Shown: positions 18,823-27,999, numbered from the stretch's first letter. The stretch is DNA of 64,000 nt from Candidatus Lernaella stagnicola (GCA_030765525.1 JAVCCK010000010.1:186001-250000), one strand, 5' to 3'. Numbers and translations: made by a program. The notes: generated by a model not told the origin, from the letters alone.

Positions 18823-21108
18823 TTATTTCCACTGCTTACCGGAGTGGCGTAATCCAATTTTGAGCGAGGCGGACCCGCCGTAGGCGACGTGCAGCCACCC
18901 GGCCGCGTCGATTTCGAGGTCGACACCGCCCGAAAGCACCGGGCCGACGTCAAAGATTTCCTCGGACCAGACCCCCGCCACTCCCCAAGCGTGCATCACT
19001 TGGGACGGTGCGGCCAGGTAGTACATCACGTGCACGACGCCTTGGGCGTCCAGCGCCGCCGCCGGGGAAAAATAGAGTCCGGGTGTGGCGATCGTTTCCG
19101 GCCGCCAGGTCGAATCTCCCGCGTCGCGCCGGGCGTAACGCAAGGCGCCGGTCAGCTCGGCCCGGTACACCAGATGAGTGGCGCCGGTGTTATCCACCAG
19201 CAAGTTGACGTACGCGCCGGAGAATTGACTGGCGTCGACGACCTCGGTTTTCCATACGCCGCCGACGTTTTCCGCGAGTTTGACGGCGCCGTGCGTGCGA
19301 TCCGCGTAGGCAATGCGAACCGTATCGTCGACGCTGACAACAATGTCGGAATAAAAACCCATGTCCCCGGCGTTATCGATAGTGATCGTTTCCCACGGGC
19401 CGTCGCGATTGGTCGCATAGCGCAAAGTGCCGAAACCGGCGTCGCTGAAGTAACTGATGTGCGCCCGGCCCGCCTCGTCCAACGCCAGCGACGGATTCAA
19501 GCCGGTGTCGCCGTCGCCATCGACGACCAAGGGAGTCCAGGGACCCAACAGGTTGGTGGTGTACATCAACCGTGCGTGATCGCGGTCGTAGTAGGCCACA
19601 TGCACGTAACCGGCGTCGTCCAGCGCCAACGACGGGTAATAGCCGGTATCGGCGCTTTGGTCGACCACCTCCACGTTCCAGTCGGGACCGTCGCGCCTGG
19701 CCAGTTTCAAGCGGTGGTTCGTCAAATCGAAATACGCCGCAACCGTGTCTCCGGCGGCATCGGCGGCGACCGCCGCGTACAAGCCGACCACACCGCTGCC
19801 GTCCAAATAATCGAGGTTCCATGAATCGCCGTCACGTTCGGCCAACCCCAACCCTTCGGTGGCGAAATAGCCGGCGTGCAAAACTCCGTCGGCGCCTACG
19901 CTCAAGTCCGTCCAGCCGCCCAACTCCTCGTCGGCCGACGCGGCCACGACGAAGCTTTCGAAAGCGCCGCGATCGTCGGAGGCATAACGCAGTTCGCTCA
20001 AAACGCCGTCGGCGTAAACCAAATGGTGAACGCCCTGGTCATCGACTGCGAGCGAGGCGAATCGGCCGGCGTCGTCATGGTTGTCCACAACGTCGGTCTG
20101 CCACGTCGCGCCGTCGTAGACGCCCAGCCAAAGCGCGCCGCCCGAGCGGTATGCCAGTCGCGGTTGGTCGTCGGGTCCCAATCGCAGGGCGTGGGCCGAA
20201 CCGATGCTGCCCGTCGCCAGGCGCGTGACGTTCCACGACCCATCGCGAAGCGCATAGGTGACTTCCCCCGCGACGGCATACGCGGCGTGCACCGCGCCGC
20301 GCCGGTCCACGGCCACGGATACGTGCGCGCTGGTTGTCGCGGCGCTTTCCACGGTTTCCGAAACCCATGCGCCATCCAGCAAATAGGCGTACACGATTCC
20401 GTGATCGGTCGACCCGAACAGAACGTGCGGGATACCGCCGGGGTCGACAAAAAGTCCGGGCGAGGCCTTGGCGATTCCCTCCGCGACGACCGACGGACGC
20501 CACACACCGTCTTCCTTGACCATATGGATGAGACGGGGAGTTTCTTCGGTGGTGCGATACGCCACGTGGGGTCGGTTGGCGACATCGACGGCAAGCACGG
20601 GCGAGGCCGCATCCGAGGCGAGCCATTCCCGCGAAACAAGGCCCGCCCGCCGTGCGTAGAGGTACAGGCGCTCTTCTTTCACGGCGGTGACGTACACCGT
20701 GCCGTTGGGCAAGCGGGCGACGCCGGTGCCGTCATTGCCGGGCAAGCCGCCGTCGACGATATCGATCAGCGGTGCGCTGGTATCGTTGTCGTCATTGTCG
20801 TCGTCGTCGTTATCGTCATCATCGTTATTGTCGTCGTTATCATTGTCATTATTGTCGTTATCGTCATCGTCGTCGTCGCCCGCCCCAGCCGGTCCGGGAA
20901 GCGGTTCCTCGCCGCCGCCGGGCAGATCGGGCAGCGGGGGCGCAGCGTCGCCGGGCACGAGGCCGTCAAGGATATTATCTTGCGCAAACTCGTTGAGATC
21001 TTCGATGAGTTCTTTGACACTGCAGCCGGCAAGGAGAAAAAGGCACAGCACGGCCATCAACAGGAATCTCGCCGATAGTCTGATCACCCCGATACGCCTT
21101 CCAATCAT
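18823..21108 (-). CDS. Large lipoprotein: Asp/Asn-rich linker plus beta-propeller-like repeats
   Basis: 761 residues from ATG 21108, which begins a lipoprotein signal peptide with lipobox LLAGC (Cys29). A Gly/Pro segment is followed by a 32-residue run made only of Asp and Asn, then about 620 residues of repeats of roughly 40-50 residues containing P.L.ld..G..HvaY (for example PSLALDDAGYVHVAYYD, PSLALDEAGRAHISYFS). This periodicity is typical of BNR/sialidase-like or NHL-like propellers; two propellers could fit. No catalytic Asp-box set is evident. Anchored to a membrane, probably the outer one, and exposed. Likely a binding or adhesion protein. The acidic run could bind calcium or act as a flexible stalk. 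Confidence 0.75.
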   Translation of the reverse strand: MIGRRIGVIRLSARFLLMAVLCLFLLAGCSVKELIEDLNEFAQDNILDGLVPGDAAPPLPDLPGGGEEPLPGPAGAGDDDDDDNDNNDNDNDDNNDDDDNDDDDNDDNDTSAPLIDIVDGGLPGNDGTGVARLPNGTVYVTAVKEERLYLYARRAGLVSREWLASDAASPVLAVDVANRPHVAYRTTEETPRLIHMVKEDGVWRPSVVAEGIAKASPGLFVDPGGIPHVLFGSTDHGIVYAYLLDGAWVSETVESAATTSAHVSVAVDRRGAVHAAYAVAGEVTYALRDGSWNVTRLATGSIGSAHALRLGPDDQPRLAYRSGGALWLGVYDGATWQTDVVDNHDDAGRFASLAVDDQGVHHLVYADGVLSELRYASDDRGAFESFVVAASADEELGGWTDLSVGADGVLHAGYFATEGLGLAERDGDSWNLDYLDGSGVVGLYAAVAADAAGDTVAAYFDLTNHRLKLARRDGPDWNVEVVDQSADTGYYPSLALDDAGYVHVAYYDRDHARLMYTTNLLGPWTPLVVDGDGDTGLNPSLALDEAGRAHISYFSDAGFGTLRYATNRDGPWETITIDNAGDMGFYSDIVVSVDDTVRIAYADRTHGAVKLAENVGGVWKTEVVDASQFSGAYVNLLVDNTGATHLVYRAELTGALRYARRDAGDSTWRPETIATPGLYFSPAAALDAQGVVHVMYYLAAPSQVMHAWGVAGVWSEEIFDVGPVLSGGVDLEIDAAGWLHVAYGGSASLKIGLRHSGKQWK
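20783..20878. repeat. Degenerate trinucleotide repeat encoding the Asp/Asn run
   Basis: About 96 bases of GTC/ATC/ATT/GTT units on the plus strand (GAC, GAT, AAT and AAC codons on the minus strand) encode 32 consecutive Asp or Asn residues of the large lipoprotein. The codons are mixed, so it is an interrupted microsatellite rather than a pure one, but it could still change length by slippage. Confidence 0.9.
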
Positions 21109-21185
21109 GACCCTATCAAGATAACACACAACCGGCGGGAGAGAAGCTGTCGCCGTCGATTCCGGGCGCCTCGCCGGAGGCCCGT

Positions 21186-21584
21186 CTAATCCAGCGGCAA
21201 CACGAAACCCATCGCCTGGGTTTCGGCGTCGATCGAGCAGACTTTGGTCATCTCCATACTAGCCCGCGACACATCCTGCATAACCGTTTCGCGGGTGATG
21301 GTGAGTTGGTGCTTGCGCATGAACTCTTTTTTGGGGAAGAAAAACCACAGTTGGCCGATCTTGTCGATCTTCGGCTTGAACTGATTGGCCAACGCCGTAG
21401 CGTCGTCGCCTTCCCGTAACCAAATCAACACCATCGGGACACTGCCGGCAGCGGGCGGCTCGTTTAAAATAGTAATGCTGCCTTTGTGCTCGACTCGAAT
21501 ACGTTCAACAACTCTCTCGTCGGGGTGAATCACCAACAATTTGTCGTTAGGCCAAATCCCCAATTTTGCAGAAATAGATTTCAA
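21186..21584 (-). CDS. DUF3052-like small protein
   Basis: 132 residues from a TTG start, with GGAGG nine bases upstream deciding it. The order AKLGIWPNDKLLVI, VLIWLREGDDATAL, GQLWFFFPKKE and VCSIDAETQAMGFVLP follows DUF3052, a small cytoplasmic domain best known from Actinobacteria, whose members end with a K-x-C-x-I-D...W/M-x-x-x-F-V pattern. Function of the family is not established. No signal peptide. It stands alone between the propeller lipoprotein and the SCP2-like gene. Confidence 0.55.
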   Translation of the reverse strand: MKSISAKLGIWPNDKLLVIHPDERVVERIRVEHKGSITILNEPPAAGSVPMVLIWLREGDDATALANQFKPKIDKIGQLWFFFPKKEFMRKHQLTITRETVMQDVSRASMEMTKVCSIDAETQAMGFVLPLD

Positions 21585-21695
21585 TCGGTCTCGCCTCCTT
21601 CAAGGACAAACACTTAACTACGCTCATAGCTTCACTGTCCCATGCGGAGCTCGGAGACATTTCCCCGTCACCTCGTTGTCAATACGATGATGTGA

Positions 21696-22490
21696 CTATC
21701 GCGTTAAAATCTCCTCTACGCGTTGCATATGCAACCCAATCTCTTTCTGATACTCCATCGCACCTTCCAGTTGCAAGGCGCCACTGGACACGGCTTCGAC
21801 CATCGCGACCTTCGCTGTCAACACGTTGTACGCGCTGTCAAAGTCGGGAAAGTAGAATTTAACGAAAGGACGCCGGCGCGCATAAATGCCGCGGCCCGCC
21901 TTCGTTTTGCCCGCTTTCATGCGCAGATACGCCGCCGGACCGCCCTCGACCTCGTACTGATACACGCGGTCGGGACTCTTTTCGGTCAGCTCGCGGATAT
22001 CCGGCTCGCCCGCCTTGTTCATTTGCGACATCGCCGCCGTGACCATGAAGAGCAGCAGCTTGACCTTCAACGCCCGCTTTTCCGGGTCTTTCGGATCGGC
22101 TTCGGGCATCAGGATTTTCAGCGACAACAACAGCGGCACCACACGCACCAGAATATCCAGGCGGTACAGGCCCTTGCAGTCCAGCAACGACGGCAACGCC
22201 GGGCGGCCCGCGAAAAAGTCGTTGAGCCCTTTGAGGTCTTTGAAGACAAACGCCACCGTCGGGTTTTCGTGCCGTCCCGGTTTCACGTCGAGCGTGTCGT
22301 TTTCGAAAATCATATGGGCGGCCGCGTCAGCGTCACCCTTGACTTCGAACTGCACGATCCCGGTTAGATTTTTCGTCAGCAGCCGTATCATTTTGTCGTC
22401 CTCGCGCACGACCTTGGTCATCGGCAAGGCCGCTCGCAGGAACAAACGAGTCTGTAGTTTATCCAGGTTAATGTCACCATTCGCGGCCAT
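21696..22490 (-). CDS. SCP2-like (sterol carrier) tandem-domain protein
   Basis: 264 residues, no signal peptide. Two halves each look like an SCP2 lipid-binding fold: TGIVQFEVKGDADAAAHM, then PTVAFVFKDLKGLNDFFAGR in the first; RVYQYEVEGGPAAYLRM, then PFVKFYFPDFDSAYNVL in the second. The 'x-V-x-F-x-x-x-D-x-x-x-x-x-x-x-G' pattern is the SCP2 hallmark. It probably binds a hydrophobic ligand. It begins one base after the transketolase C-subunit stop, so it is the third gene of that operon. Why a lipid-binding protein is co-transcribed with a transketolase is not clear. Confidence 0.6.
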   Translation of the reverse strand: MAANGDINLDKLQTRLFLRAALPMTKVVREDDKMIRLLTKNLTGIVQFEVKGDADAAAHMIFENDTLDVKPGRHENPTVAFVFKDLKGLNDFFAGRPALPSLLDCKGLYRLDILVRVVPLLLSLKILMPEADPKDPEKRALKVKLLLFMVTAAMSQMNKAGEPDIRELTEKSPDRVYQYEVEGGPAAYLRMKAGKTKAGRGIYARRRPFVKFYFPDFDSAYNVLTAKVAMVEAVSSGALQLEGAMEYQKEIGLHMQRVEEILTR

Positions 22491-22491
22491 G

Positions 22492-23526
22492 TTACACCTC
22501 GTCTTCCCAGTCTTCGTCCGCCTCGAAGTCCATCTTCAAAACGGCTTCGACCCCTTCGAGGATACCGTCGGCGTCCATCTTGTATACGTGCAGCAGGTCG
22601 TCGGGATAACCCACGATCGAAAACTCGTCTTGCAGGCCGTGTTTGCGCAGCACGCAGCCTTTGCCCGAAGCGGCGATTACATCCGCCACCGCCGTGCCCA
22701 GGCCGCCGTAGACGTTGTGGTCTTCCACCGTGATGATGCGGCGCGTTTCCATCACCGCTTCCAAAATCGCTTCCTCGTCGATCGGCTTGATCGTGTGCAT
22801 GTTCAGCACCTTGACCGAAATGCCCTGCTGCCCGGCAATTTCCGCCGCTTCCAACGCGCCGGTGACCGTGCGGCCGGTGGCGATGATGGTCACGTCGGTG
22901 CCCTCGTGAAGCTTGATGGCCTTGCCGATTTTGAACTCAAAGTCATCCATCGACTTCCACAGCGGCGGTTCGAAACTGCGGCCGATGCGGATGTAGACCG
23001 GCCCGTCATGCTCGATGGCGGCCGTAACGGCCTTGGCGGTTTCGAAGGCGTCGGCGGGCGCGATCACCACCATGCCCGGCATAACGCGCATCACCGAAAA
23101 GTCTTCGGTGCAGTGGTGGGTTGTGCCGGCCTGCCCGAAGGACGTGCCGCTGTGCGTGGCGATGATTTTGACGTTGCGCTTCTGGTAGCAGATGTCGGTT
23201 CGCACCCACTCGGCGCAGCGCAGTGAGGCGAACGCGGCGAAGGTCGAAACCACCGGGATCAGGCCGGTGGCCGCCATGCCGGAGGCCACGCCCATCATGT
23301 TGATTTCGGCGATGCCCATATTGAAGAAGCGATCCGGGTGTTTGTCCCCGAACTTGCCGATTTTCGTTGAACCGGCCAGATCACCGGTCAGCGCGACGAG
23401 TTTTTTGTTCTGCGTGCCCAATTGGGTGAGAACCTCGCCGTACACCTCGGCCTGGGTCATGCTGTCGGCGTCTTCCACCGTCCACGTCAAACCTTTGACC
23501 GTTTTGTGGTCCGATTTCTTAGCCAT
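22492..23526 (-). CDS. Transketolase, C-terminal (pyrimidine-binding) subunit
   Basis: 344 residues holding the pyrimidine-binding and C-terminal domains of transketolase. GDLAGSTKIGKFGDKHPDR opens the PYR domain, with MGIAEINMMGVASGMA containing the catalytic glutamate. The C-terminal domain follows (VTIIATGRTVTGALEAA, VLNMHTIKPIDEEAI). The enzyme moves two-carbon ketol units in the non-oxidative pentose phosphate pathway. Here it is split in two genes, as in many archaea and anaerobic bacteria. The start shares one base with the N-subunit stop (TGATG), so subunits are made in a coupled way. A DXS-type or sugar-specific role cannot be excluded. Confidence 0.88.
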   Translation of the reverse strand: MAKKSDHKTVKGLTWTVEDADSMTQAEVYGEVLTQLGTQNKKLVALTGDLAGSTKIGKFGDKHPDRFFNMGIAEINMMGVASGMAATGLIPVVSTFAAFASLRCAEWVRTDICYQKRNVKIIATHSGTSFGQAGTTHHCTEDFSVMRVMPGMVVIAPADAFETAKAVTAAIEHDGPVYIRIGRSFEPPLWKSMDDFEFKIGKAIKLHEGTDVTIIATGRTVTGALEAAEIAGQQGISVKVLNMHTIKPIDEEAILEAVMETRRIITVEDHNVYGGLGTAVADVIAASGKGCVLRKHGLQDEFSIVGYPDDLLHVYKMDADGILEGVEAVLKMDFEADEDWEDEV

Positions 23527-24371
23527 CAGATCACCCCCTTGTACGCGGCGCGAAGCTCGTCGAGCGCCTTATCCCGCGTGGCGTCGTCCAAACCGCCGTA
23601 ATGCCAGGCCTTGACGTCCTCCATGAACGCCACGCCTTTGCCTTTGACCGTGTCGGCGATGATGATGAAAGGTTTGTCCTTCTCCTGGTGCGACTGCTCG
23701 ATGGCGTCGCAAATCTGGTCGAAGTCGTGACCGTCGATTCGCACGACCCGCCAACCGAAGGCTTCGAACTTTTCGTCCAGCGGCTCCAAGGCCATGATGT
23801 CTTCGGTCTTCCCGTCGATGCACAGCTTGTTGCGATCGACGAACACCGTCATGTTCGTGACTCCGAAGTGCGCGGCCGATTGCGCCGCTTCCCAATTCGG
23901 CCCGCCGTGCAGTTCGCCGTCGCCGAGGATCACGTACGTGTGCCATTTTTTATTCTGCAGCCGAGCGCCCATGGCCATGCCGATGCCGATGCTCAGCCCG
24001 TGGCCCAAACTACCGGTGGAAGCGTCGACGCCGGGCACCTTCAAGCAATCCAAGTGCATGCCGAAGGGCGACCCGGTTTTGTTGAATTTCTTAAGCTCGC
24101 CCTTATCGACGAAACCCAGGTCGGCCAAGATCACCGCGTGACCCACGCCGCCGTGACCCTTGCTGAGCAGGAAGCGGTCCCGACTCGGCCAATGAGGCTT
24201 TTTGGGGTCGATCTTCATAAACTTGTAGTATAGGGCGACCATGATGTCGGTCTGGCTGAACGCGCCGCCGATGTGACTGCCGCCGCAGTCGTAGGTCGTC
24301 TGGATGATGCCTTGACGAACCCGGTAGGCAATCTTCGCCAGCTTCTTCTTCTCTGCTGCTTTTAGAGCCAT
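23526..24371 (-). CDS. Transketolase, N-terminal (TPP-binding) subunit
   Basis: 281 residues with the thiamine-pyrophosphate domain: GSLGHGLSIGIGMAMGA, then the GDGELHGG...N motif (ILGDGELHGGPNWEAA followed by VDRNKLCIDG) that binds magnesium and diphosphate. His residues in GGSHIGGAFS and SKGHGG match substrate-contacting positions. Full length for the split N-subunit. First gene of a three-gene operon with the C-subunit and the SCP2-like protein. ATG preceded by GAGGAT. A candidate promoter lies about 120 bases upstream. Confidence 0.88.
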   Translation of the reverse strand: MALKAAEKKKLAKIAYRVRQGIIQTTYDCGGSHIGGAFSQTDIMVALYYKFMKIDPKKPHWPSRDRFLLSKGHGGVGHAVILADLGFVDKGELKKFNKTGSPFGMHLDCLKVPGVDASTGSLGHGLSIGIGMAMGARLQNKKWHTYVILGDGELHGGPNWEAAQSAAHFGVTNMTVFVDRNKLCIDGKTEDIMALEPLDEKFEAFGWRVVRIDGHDFDQICDAIEQSHQEKDKPFIIIADTVKGKGVAFMEDVKAWHYGGLDDATRDKALDELRAAYKGVI

Positions 24372-24492
24372 GACTTGATCCTCATACGAGCGAGTGGTTC
24401 ACGGATTTTTCCGTATACGCTGAGATGCGGAAAGGAACGCCGCGCCGCATCAATCGTGCTTTCGCAAAGGCTTCCCCCACAAACGGAGAGGC

Positions 24493-24522
24493 AATTTACC
24501 ACAAACTTTGGAACGTTTTCAA
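24493..24522 (-). promoter_or_regulatory. Candidate sigma-70-type promoter of the transketolase operon
   Basis: On the minus strand TTGAAA (24517-24522) and TAAATT (24493-24498) are 18 bases apart in an AT-rich patch of the intergenic region. This would give a leader of roughly 115 bases before the transketolase start. Only consensus-like elements support it. Confidence 0.35.
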
Positions 24523-24556
24523 GCGCGCCAATTCGATGTTTTTTCTCATTTCGGAC

Positions 24557-25717
24557 TCAGTCCACGCCTGCGAAATATTCCGCCAGCCGACGCATACCCT
24601 CCACCAGGTTTTCGTAGGAGTTAGCGTAGCTCAAGCGCAGATAGCCCTCACCACCGGATCCGAAATCTGTGCCCGGTGTTACAGCGACCTTCGCCTTCTC
24701 CAAAATGTCGAACGCCAGGGCGTACGAATCCATTTCAAGTTTTTGGCTAAAACGCGCCACATTGATGAACACGTAGAACGCGCCGGTGGGCTCAACGGTA
24801 ACGCCCAGCCCGATCTGCGCACACTGCGCCAGCACCATGCGGCGGCGGCGGTCGTATTCCAGCCGCATGCGTTCGACATCCGCGCCGCAACCCTCCAAGG
24901 CCGCAATGGCCGCGGTCTGAATGAAGTCGCCCGCCGAGATGAAGAAATTCTGCTGCATCTTCTGTACAGGCCGCACCAACTCCGGCGGCACGATCAGGTA
25001 GCCCAACCGCCAGCCGGTCATCGCGAAGAGTTTAGAAAATCCGCCGACCACGATCGACCGCTTGGTGATCTCCCGCGCACTGACCGCCCGCCCTTCGTAC
25101 ACCAGGCCGTGATAGATCTCGTCGCTTACGACCACCGGACCCAAGCTGCAAATGTCCGTCAAGCGCTCGCGGCCGATGAGGTTTCCCGTGGGATTGGACG
25201 GGCTGTTGACTAGAATCGCCTTAGTGCGCGGCGTGATTTTCGCGGCGATGGCTTCGGGACGGTATTGAAAGCCGTCGGCCTCGAACACGTCGACGAACAC
25301 GCACGTGCCGCCGCCGAAGCCGACGATCTGCGGGTAACAGGCGTAGCCGGGGTTGGATAAAATCACTTCGTCGCCCGGATCGCAAAGCGCGGCGAACACC
25401 AGCAACAAGGCCGGGCTCGACCCCACCGTGACGATGACCGTGTCCGGATCGACCTCGCTGCCGTACTGCGACCCATGCCACCGGCCGATCGCTTCCCGCA
25501 GGTCGCGTCGCCCCATGCTGTGCGTGTAATGGGTTTGGCCGTGTCGCAAGCCGTGGACGGCGGCATCGATAACACACGCGGGCGAATCGAAATCCGGCTC
25601 GCCGACCTCCATGTGAATCACGTGCTCGCCGGCGGCCTCCATCTGCTGAGCCTTTTCCAGCACTTCCATGACCAAAAACGGCGGCAGGTTGTTGCTTCGT
25701 TCGCTGGCCTTGATCAT
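24557..25717 (-). CDS. PLP-dependent aminotransferase, class I/II (AspC/AAT-I-like)
   Basis: 386 residues, full length for fold-type I aminotransferases of the aspartate/aromatic group. PLP Lys229 is in GGFSKLFAMTGWRLGY; Asn175 in NSPSNPTG and Asp199 in VVSDEIY are the cofactor contacts; the C-terminal GYLRLSYAN holds the substrate-carboxylate arginine. It transfers an amino group between an amino acid and a 2-oxo acid; specificity (aspartate, alanine, aromatic) cannot be decided. The gene is monocistronic, on the minus strand, and divergent from the first lipoprotein methyltransferase. Cytoplasmic. Confidence 0.88.
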   Translation of the reverse strand: MIKASERSNNLPPFLVMEVLEKAQQMEAAGEHVIHMEVGEPDFDSPACVIDAAVHGLRHGQTHYTHSMGRRDLREAIGRWHGSQYGSEVDPDTVIVTVGSSPALLLVFAALCDPGDEVILSNPGYACYPQIVGFGGGTCVFVDVFEADGFQYRPEAIAAKITPRTKAILVNSPSNPTGNLIGRERLTDICSLGPVVVSDEIYHGLVYEGRAVSAREITKRSIVVGGFSKLFAMTGWRLGYLIVPPELVRPVQKMQQNFFISAGDFIQTAAIAALEGCGADVERMRLEYDRRRRMVLAQCAQIGLGVTVEPTGAFYVFINVARFSQKLEMDSYALAFDILEKAKVAVTPGTDFGSGGEGYLRLSYANSYENLVEGMRRLAEYFAGVD

Positions 25718-25783
25718 CGTCGAATCCTCGCGCCCAGGTTTGTCGCTAACTTACCCGCAATACCGCGCCGCGTTCAATCCACG

Positions 25784-25811
25784 TTGCCGTCAAGATGTTT
25801 TGTGGTAGAGT
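25784..25811 (+). promoter_or_regulatory. Candidate promoter for the first lipoprotein methyltransferase
   Basis: TTGCCG (25784-25789) and TAGAGT (25806-25811) with a 16-base spacer lie about 28 bases upstream of the ATG at 25840, which has a GGGGGAG ribosome binding site. Moderate consensus match. Confidence 0.35.
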
Positions 25812-25839
25812 GAATCGCAAACCATTGGGGGAGAAAAAA

Positions 25840-26946
25840 ATGAAGCGATTAGCGTGGCGTTCGGGCTTTGTCCTGGTTGTTTCGCTGATGTTTCTCGCAC
25901 TCGCAGCCGGCTGTGACAAAAGCGATAAGTCACCTGCACCGCCAACCCAAGGACAGCCGCCGGCCCCCGGGCAAAACACGGGCGACAACCAGAACGTCAC
26001 AGAAGGCTATCGTGATCAACCGGCCCGGACGGCCGACTCGCTGGCGGCATTGCCGCCCGATCAAGCCCCGCCCCCGCCGTCGGACATTGTGGAAATTCCC
26101 AGCGAGCCAAAGCTCAAAACCGCCGATTCGGGACCGCAAAAGTTCAAAGCGCCGCCCTTGCAGCCACCGCCGAACGCCACGACCGCCTTGCGGCAAATGA
26201 CTCCGCCGCCCGCGGCGACGATTGACCCGCCGTCGTCGGACACCGAGGACGGGCAGCCGGCCGGCGACACGGCGACCGAATTGATAATCCCGCGCAGTCT
26301 GCCCGACGATGCCGAACAAGCTCAGAAGGCTTTTCAGGATTTGCTGCCGGTGATCGAATCCCGCGTGATGGGCGAATTGCGATTCACCGATCAATACCAA
26401 CAAATGCTGGGCCTGGCGCGTCGCCTGAAGATCAAGAGCGATCACGTGGTCGCCGATATTGGCGCCGGCACCGGTTTTTTATCGCTCGTGCTGATGGAAA
26501 ACGGCATCGCATTCCACACCTTCTATGCGGTGGACATCAACCCATACGGTCTGCGGGTGCTCGAAGAAATCATTAAGCGCAAACCCAGCCTGATCGGCGG
26601 CGCGCAGGTCAAGACGATTGTCTCCCAAGTCGACGACGTCAAACTGCCGGTCGGCGTGGTGGACGTGGCGGTCATCTTGGACTCGCCTTTTTATCTGCCC
26701 GAAAACGCCGGCGAGCCCTTTGCCGCCGATCATCCGGCCGTCAAGTGCCTGGCGTCGCTGTATCGCTCCATGAAATCGGGCAGCACGTTGCACGTGATCA
26801 ATTCGCTAAAGCAGTTGCATCTCGATCGCTTCGAGAACGACAAGCTGATCCCGGCCACCTTCGCGGCCGCCGGATTCCAATCTCCGAAAAAACAGGAATA
26901 CAAAGAAGGCGGCGAAATGTACCAGCATTTCGTCTTCAAACGCTGA
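25840..26946 (+). CDS. Lipoprotein with class I SAM-methyltransferase fold (paralog 1)
   Basis: 368 residues from the ATG behind GGGGGAG. A lipoprotein signal peptide has lipobox LAAGC (Cys25). Then comes a Pro/Gln-rich, probably disordered region to about 150 and a C-terminal Rossmann methyltransferase domain. Motif I is VVADIGAGTG (203-212), the acidic residue of strand 2 is Asp232 in YAVDIN, and motif IV is VVDVAVILDSPFY. These are the features of a SAM-binding enzyme, yet the signal peptide places it outside the cytoplasm, where SAM is not expected. It may bind another ligand, use SAM locally, or be a sensor. Three paralogs follow within 7 kb (28000, 30741, 31732). The domain is cleanly conserved, so this is not decay. 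Confidence 0.8.
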   Translation: MKRLAWRSGFVLVVSLMFLALAAGCDKSDKSPAPPTQGQPPAPGQNTGDNQNVTEGYRDQPARTADSLAALPPDQAPPPPSDIVEIPSEPKLKTADSGPQKFKAPPLQPPPNATTALRQMTPPPAATIDPPSSDTEDGQPAGDTATELIIPRSLPDDAEQAQKAFQDLLPVIESRVMGELRFTDQYQQMLGLARRLKIKSDHVVADIGAGTGFLSLVLMENGIAFHTFYAVDINPYGLRVLEEIIKRKPSLIGGAQVKTIVSQVDDVKLPVGVVDVAVILDSPFYLPENAGEPFAADHPAVKCLASLYRSMKSGSTLHVINSLKQLHLDRFENDKLIPATFAAAGFQSPKKQEYKEGGEMYQHFVFKR

Positions 26947-26953
26947 GCGACAC

Positions 26954-27847
26954 TTAGCGCAGGAATAAAACCGCGACGCCCGCCACGGCAACCGCCGCGC
27001 CCAGCACGGCCCGTAAGGACACTTTTTCTTTCAACACCAGCACGGCCAAGGGCAGAATGAAGATCGGCGTCGTGCCCTTCAGAATTGTTGCTACCGTCGC
27101 CGTGGTGAACGTCAACGCCGCCTGAGCCAGCCAAATCCCCAAAAACGTGCCGATAAACGAAGCCACCGCGAGCACGGCCAGCAAACGTGGTTTCAAGAAG
27201 GGCTTGAGCCAACCGATCACCCGTCCCCGCGGCAGGCCGTACACCACAAGGCCCACGGTGCCGGCGAAGATGCGCACAAACGTAGCGTCGGTCGGATCGA
27301 CGGTCGCGGCGGCTTTCTTCGCCAGCAAAATCGCCACGGCGTTGCACATCACCGCGCCGGTCGCCAGCCACACCCCCGCCCGCCCCGTTCGCTCTTCGGC
27401 CGGTGACTGCTGCGGCAGGCGCTCGCGCATCACCCACACAACGCCGCCGATGACCAGCGCCCCGCCCAGCCAGCCTACGCCTGTCAGACGCTCGCCGAGC
27501 ACGACGAACGCCAACATGGCCGTCACCAGGGGAATCATCGTATCCATCATCAGCATTCGCCGCGGCCCCAGCCGCATCAGGGCCAGGAAAAACAGCGTGT
27601 CGCCCAGCGAGATACCCAACAAGCCGCTCAGCGAAAGCATGATCCATTCGTCGAAACCCACGCTGCCGAAACCCTTGAAGGCGAAAATCGCGCCCAGACA
27701 GACTAGCGCCACCAGGCCCTTGCCCAAATTCATGGCGACCGAGGACACGTCCTCCCCGAGCTTCCGCCACATGATCGAGGCAACGGCCCAACAAAGCGCC
27801 GTCGAAAGCGCAAAAAAACTGCCGATGATGTCGTTGGTCAGGTTCAT
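26954..27847 (-). CDS. EamA/DMT-family membrane transporter
   Basis: 297 residues with ten hydrophobic segments in two five-helix EamA repeats, the usual length for the drug/metabolite transporter superfamily (RhaT/YdcZ-like). The repeat start SFFALSTALCWAVASIMWRK and the helix FIGTFLGIWLAQAALTFT are typical. These proteins export or exchange small metabolites across the inner membrane; substrate cannot be assigned. It is inserted on the opposite strand between two lipoprotein methyltransferases, converging with the first one 7 bases apart and diverging from the second. Confidence 0.85.
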   Translation of the reverse strand: MNLTNDIIGSFFALSTALCWAVASIMWRKLGEDVSSVAMNLGKGLVALVCLGAIFAFKGFGSVGFDEWIMLSLSGLLGISLGDTLFFLALMRLGPRRMLMMDTMIPLVTAMLAFVVLGERLTGVGWLGGALVIGGVVWVMRERLPQQSPAEERTGRAGVWLATGAVMCNAVAILLAKKAAATVDPTDATFVRIFAGTVGLVVYGLPRGRVIGWLKPFLKPRLLAVLAVASFIGTFLGIWLAQAALTFTTATVATILKGTTPIFILPLAVLVLKEKVSLRAVLGAAVAVAGVAVLFLR

Positions 27848-27999
27848 TCCTCGATATCATCCCATCGTGGGTCGACTCGGGTTATCACGGTGGCGCCAAC
27901 GGAGGTTTTCGACCGGGAACACGCCCAGCTTGACTTGCCGCGCCCGCCCCACCATTCTGCCGTCCGGAGTTCATACCATACAATCCGGAGGAGTGGTCC

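Noticed and set aside
20783-20878. CRISPR-like array
   Set aside because: The repeat unit is three bases with no spacers; it encodes a low-complexity peptide.
19876-21078. A 400-codon plus-strand frame ending in long Val/Ile runs
   Set aside because: The Val/Ile stretch is the complement of the Asp/Asn repeat. The minus-strand lipoprotein has lipobox and propeller repeats, so this is antisense.
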